DNA from: 2-02-FULL-55-14 sp964581115
GTDB lineage: Bacteria; Bacteroidota; Ignavibacteria; UBA10030
Assembly: GCA_964581115.1 (NCBI GenBank)
Contig: CAZOMY010000069.1
Coordinates: forward strand, 1-5,717
DNA length: 5,717 nucleotides
Direction: 5' to 3'
Below are positions 4,475 to 5,717 of the stretch, piece by piece; position 1 is the stretch's first letter; each line of letters opens with the position of its first letter. The translations under genes and the position numbers were made by a program. The notes beneath the pieces were generated by a model, which was not told the origin of the DNA, searched no databases, and worked only from the letters and a program-made list of their open reading frames with translations.

Positions 4475-5563
4475 ATGGATCTTCTCACACTAGGCCTCAC
4501 CGCCGGCGGTCTTGTCATGCTCGTCGTCGGCGCCGAATGGCTCGTGCGGGGTGCGTCGCGCCTCGCTGCCGCCGTGGGTATCTCATCGCTCGTCATCGGC
4601 CTCACGGTGGTGGCCTACGGCACGAGCGCTCCTGAGGTGGCCGTCTCGGTGCAGGCCGCATTTGAGGGCCGACCGGATCTGGCGATCGGTAACGTCGTTG
4701 GCAGCAACATCCTTAACGTACTCTTCATCCTAGGAGTGTCGGCCATCATCACGCCTCTCATAGTATCCAAGCAGCTCATCCGGTGGGATGTGCCGCTGAT
4801 GATCGGGGTATCGGTGTTGGCCCTCCTGATGTCGCTGGATGGGAACATCGGCACACTCGACGGAGCAGTCCTGGTGACCGGGTTGGTGTCGTACACGGTT
4901 TGGTCGATCCGGCAAGGGCGCCGGGAGGCGTCGGCTTCGGAAGAAGCATCAGAACCGGTAGATCGGTCGGGAAAGGCGATGGCGTTGAACATCGGCCTGG
5001 TGGTGGTGGGTCTCGGCACCCTGGTGTTGGGCTCGCGGTGGTTGGTCGAAGGGGCGACTGTCATCGCGCGCACGCTCGGCGTCACCGAATTGGTGATCGG
5101 TCTGACGATCGTTGCGGCGGGAACGTCGTTGCCGGAGGTGGCGACGTCGATCATCGCCAGCATCCGCGGCCAGCGCGATATCGCGGTAGGCAATGTCGTC
5201 GGCAGCAGCATCTTCAACATTCTGAGCGTGCTGGGCATCTCGTCACTGGTCGCCCCCGGGGCGGGCATCCCGGTGTCGTCGGCGGTGATCGCGTTCGACA
5301 TGCCGGTGATGATCGCGGTCGCGGTGGCATGTCTGCCGGTCTTCTTCCATCAGGGCATGATCAACCGATGGGAGGGGGCGCTGTTTGTGTTCTACTACGT
5401 GGCGTACACGGTCTACATGGTCCTTGATGCGACCGGACACGACGCGCTGCCGATGTACAGCGATATCATGTTGGAGTTCGTCATCCCTCTCACGGTGGTG
5501 ACGTTGACAGTGGTCGTGGCCCGGTACATCAGGTCGGGCAAAGCGGCGGTGAACGCGGCGTGA
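4475..5563 (+). CDS. Calcium/sodium antiporter, YrbG-type CaCA family
   Basis: Inner-membrane cation exchanger that most likely extrudes Ca2+ in exchange for Na+. Both alpha-repeats that form the ion site are intact: GTSAPEVAVS at 49-58 with GNVVGSN at 72-78, and GTSLPEVATS at 216-225 with GNVVGSS at 239-245. The key glutamates are E54 and E221. A hydrophilic, acidic cytoplasmic loop (about 147-166) separates the halves. At 362 residues it is longer than E. coli YrbG (about 325) because of an additional hydrophobic segment at about 332-350 and a short basic tail. The start is ATG 4475 with no evident Shine-Dalgarno sequence, and no better in-frame start is seen. It lies 123 bp after the zinc-ribbon gene and may have its own promoter. 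True ion preference cannot be read from the sequence. Confidence 0.93.
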   Translation: MDLLTLGLTAGGLVMLVVGAEWLVRGASRLAAAVGISSLVIGLTVVAYGTSAPEVAVSVQAAFEGRPDLAIGNVVGSNILNVLFILGVSAIITPLIVSKQLIRWDVPLMIGVSVLALLMSLDGNIGTLDGAVLVTGLVSYTVWSIRQGRREASASEEASEPVDRSGKAMALNIGLVVVGLGTLVLGSRWLVEGATVIARTLGVTELVIGLTIVAAGTSLPEVATSIIASIRGQRDIAVGNVVGSSIFNILSVLGISSLVAPGAGIPVSSAVIAFDMPVMIAVAVACLPVFFHQGMINRWEGALFVFYYVAYTVYMVLDATGHDALPMYSDIMLEFVIPLTVVTLTVVVARYIRSGKAAVNAA

Positions 5564-5692
5564 AATTGATGGGCGAGTTGGGCGGCAGATATTTCAACGC
5601 GGACCTGCCCGGTGGCTCAATCTGCAATACGAGGCAGGCAGCGGTGCAACGGTGCGAGCAGCACTAACAGGTTGCGGAAAAACGATTACCGC

Positions 5693-5714
5693 CCCGCCTG
5701 ACCGGCGGGCAGGC
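5693..5714. repeat. GC-rich inverted repeat at window end
   Basis: CCCGCC (5693-5698) pairs with GGCGGG (5704-5709) around TGACC, and GCCTG (5696-5700) can instead pair with CAGGC (5710-5714). This gives two overlapping hairpin registers, a pattern like dispersed GC-rich intergenic palindromes. It is cut off by the window edge. The rest of 5564-5692 shows no convincing gene or terminator. Confidence 0.5.
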
Positions 5715-5717
5715 ATG

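Noticed and set aside
4615..5301. 228-codon minus-strand open frame across the antiporter gene
   Set aside because: It lies entirely opposite conserved CaCA alpha-repeats and has low-complexity Thr/Pro/Arg composition, so it is a mirror of the real gene.
5569..5667. 32-residue ORF after the antiporter
   Set aside because: It has no ribosome binding site, no recognisable features and a Cys/Gln-rich composition unlike the neighbours, so it cannot be distinguished from chance.

Overview
This window looks like a scaffold piece from a moderately GC-rich bacterium, probably a metagenome-type assembly because it contains a run of exactly 100 N inside a repeat. All genes are on the plus strand. A SbtA/SbtB bicarbonate uptake pair, a DUF2294/MpsC protein and a YrbG-type Na+/Ca2+ exchanger suggest a bacterium that takes up inorganic carbon, possibly an autotroph. 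A Nitrospirota-like origin is plausible, but nothing here proves it.

Left part (1-1893): two blocks of 7-bp tandem repeats precede a DNA alkylation repeat glycosylase of the AlkD type (138-869). Its last codons and stop lie inside a hairpin-forming repeat. Next comes a small GxxExxY-family PD-(D/E)XK nuclease-like gene (971-1357). It is lower in GC than its surroundings and is bracketed by copies of the same repeat. Downstream is a tandem array with a period of about 73 bp (1365-1828), broken by the assembly gap (1674-1773). This part looks like an invaded, repeat-rich accessory segment.

Middle part (1894-3894): a DUF2294/MpsC-family gene comes first. A textbook sigma70-type promoter (2387-2415) follows, driving a structured leader. 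In the leader, a long symmetric irregular hairpin (2426-2486) contains the whole 5' arm of a downstream intrinsic terminator (2477-2523). This is the architecture of a transcription-attenuating riboswitch. It controls sbtA (2610-3593, Na+-dependent bicarbonate permease) and sbtB (3595-3894, its PII-like regulator), which are separated by 1 bp. The best class guess is a Na+ sensing RNA (Na+-I/DUF1646), but this is inferred from gene context and has not been confirmed by alignment.

Right part (3895-5717): a tiny 40-residue ORF whose start overlaps a perfect 16-bp palindrome, a TFIIB-type zinc-ribbon protein (4115-4351), and a calcium/sodium antiporter with both alpha-repeats intact (4475-5563). 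The window ends in a short GC-rich inverted repeat. Three of the proteins (SbtA, the antiporter and the MpsC-family protein) belong to families tied to Na+ or inorganic-carbon transport. This gives the right two thirds a coherent ion and bicarbonate theme.
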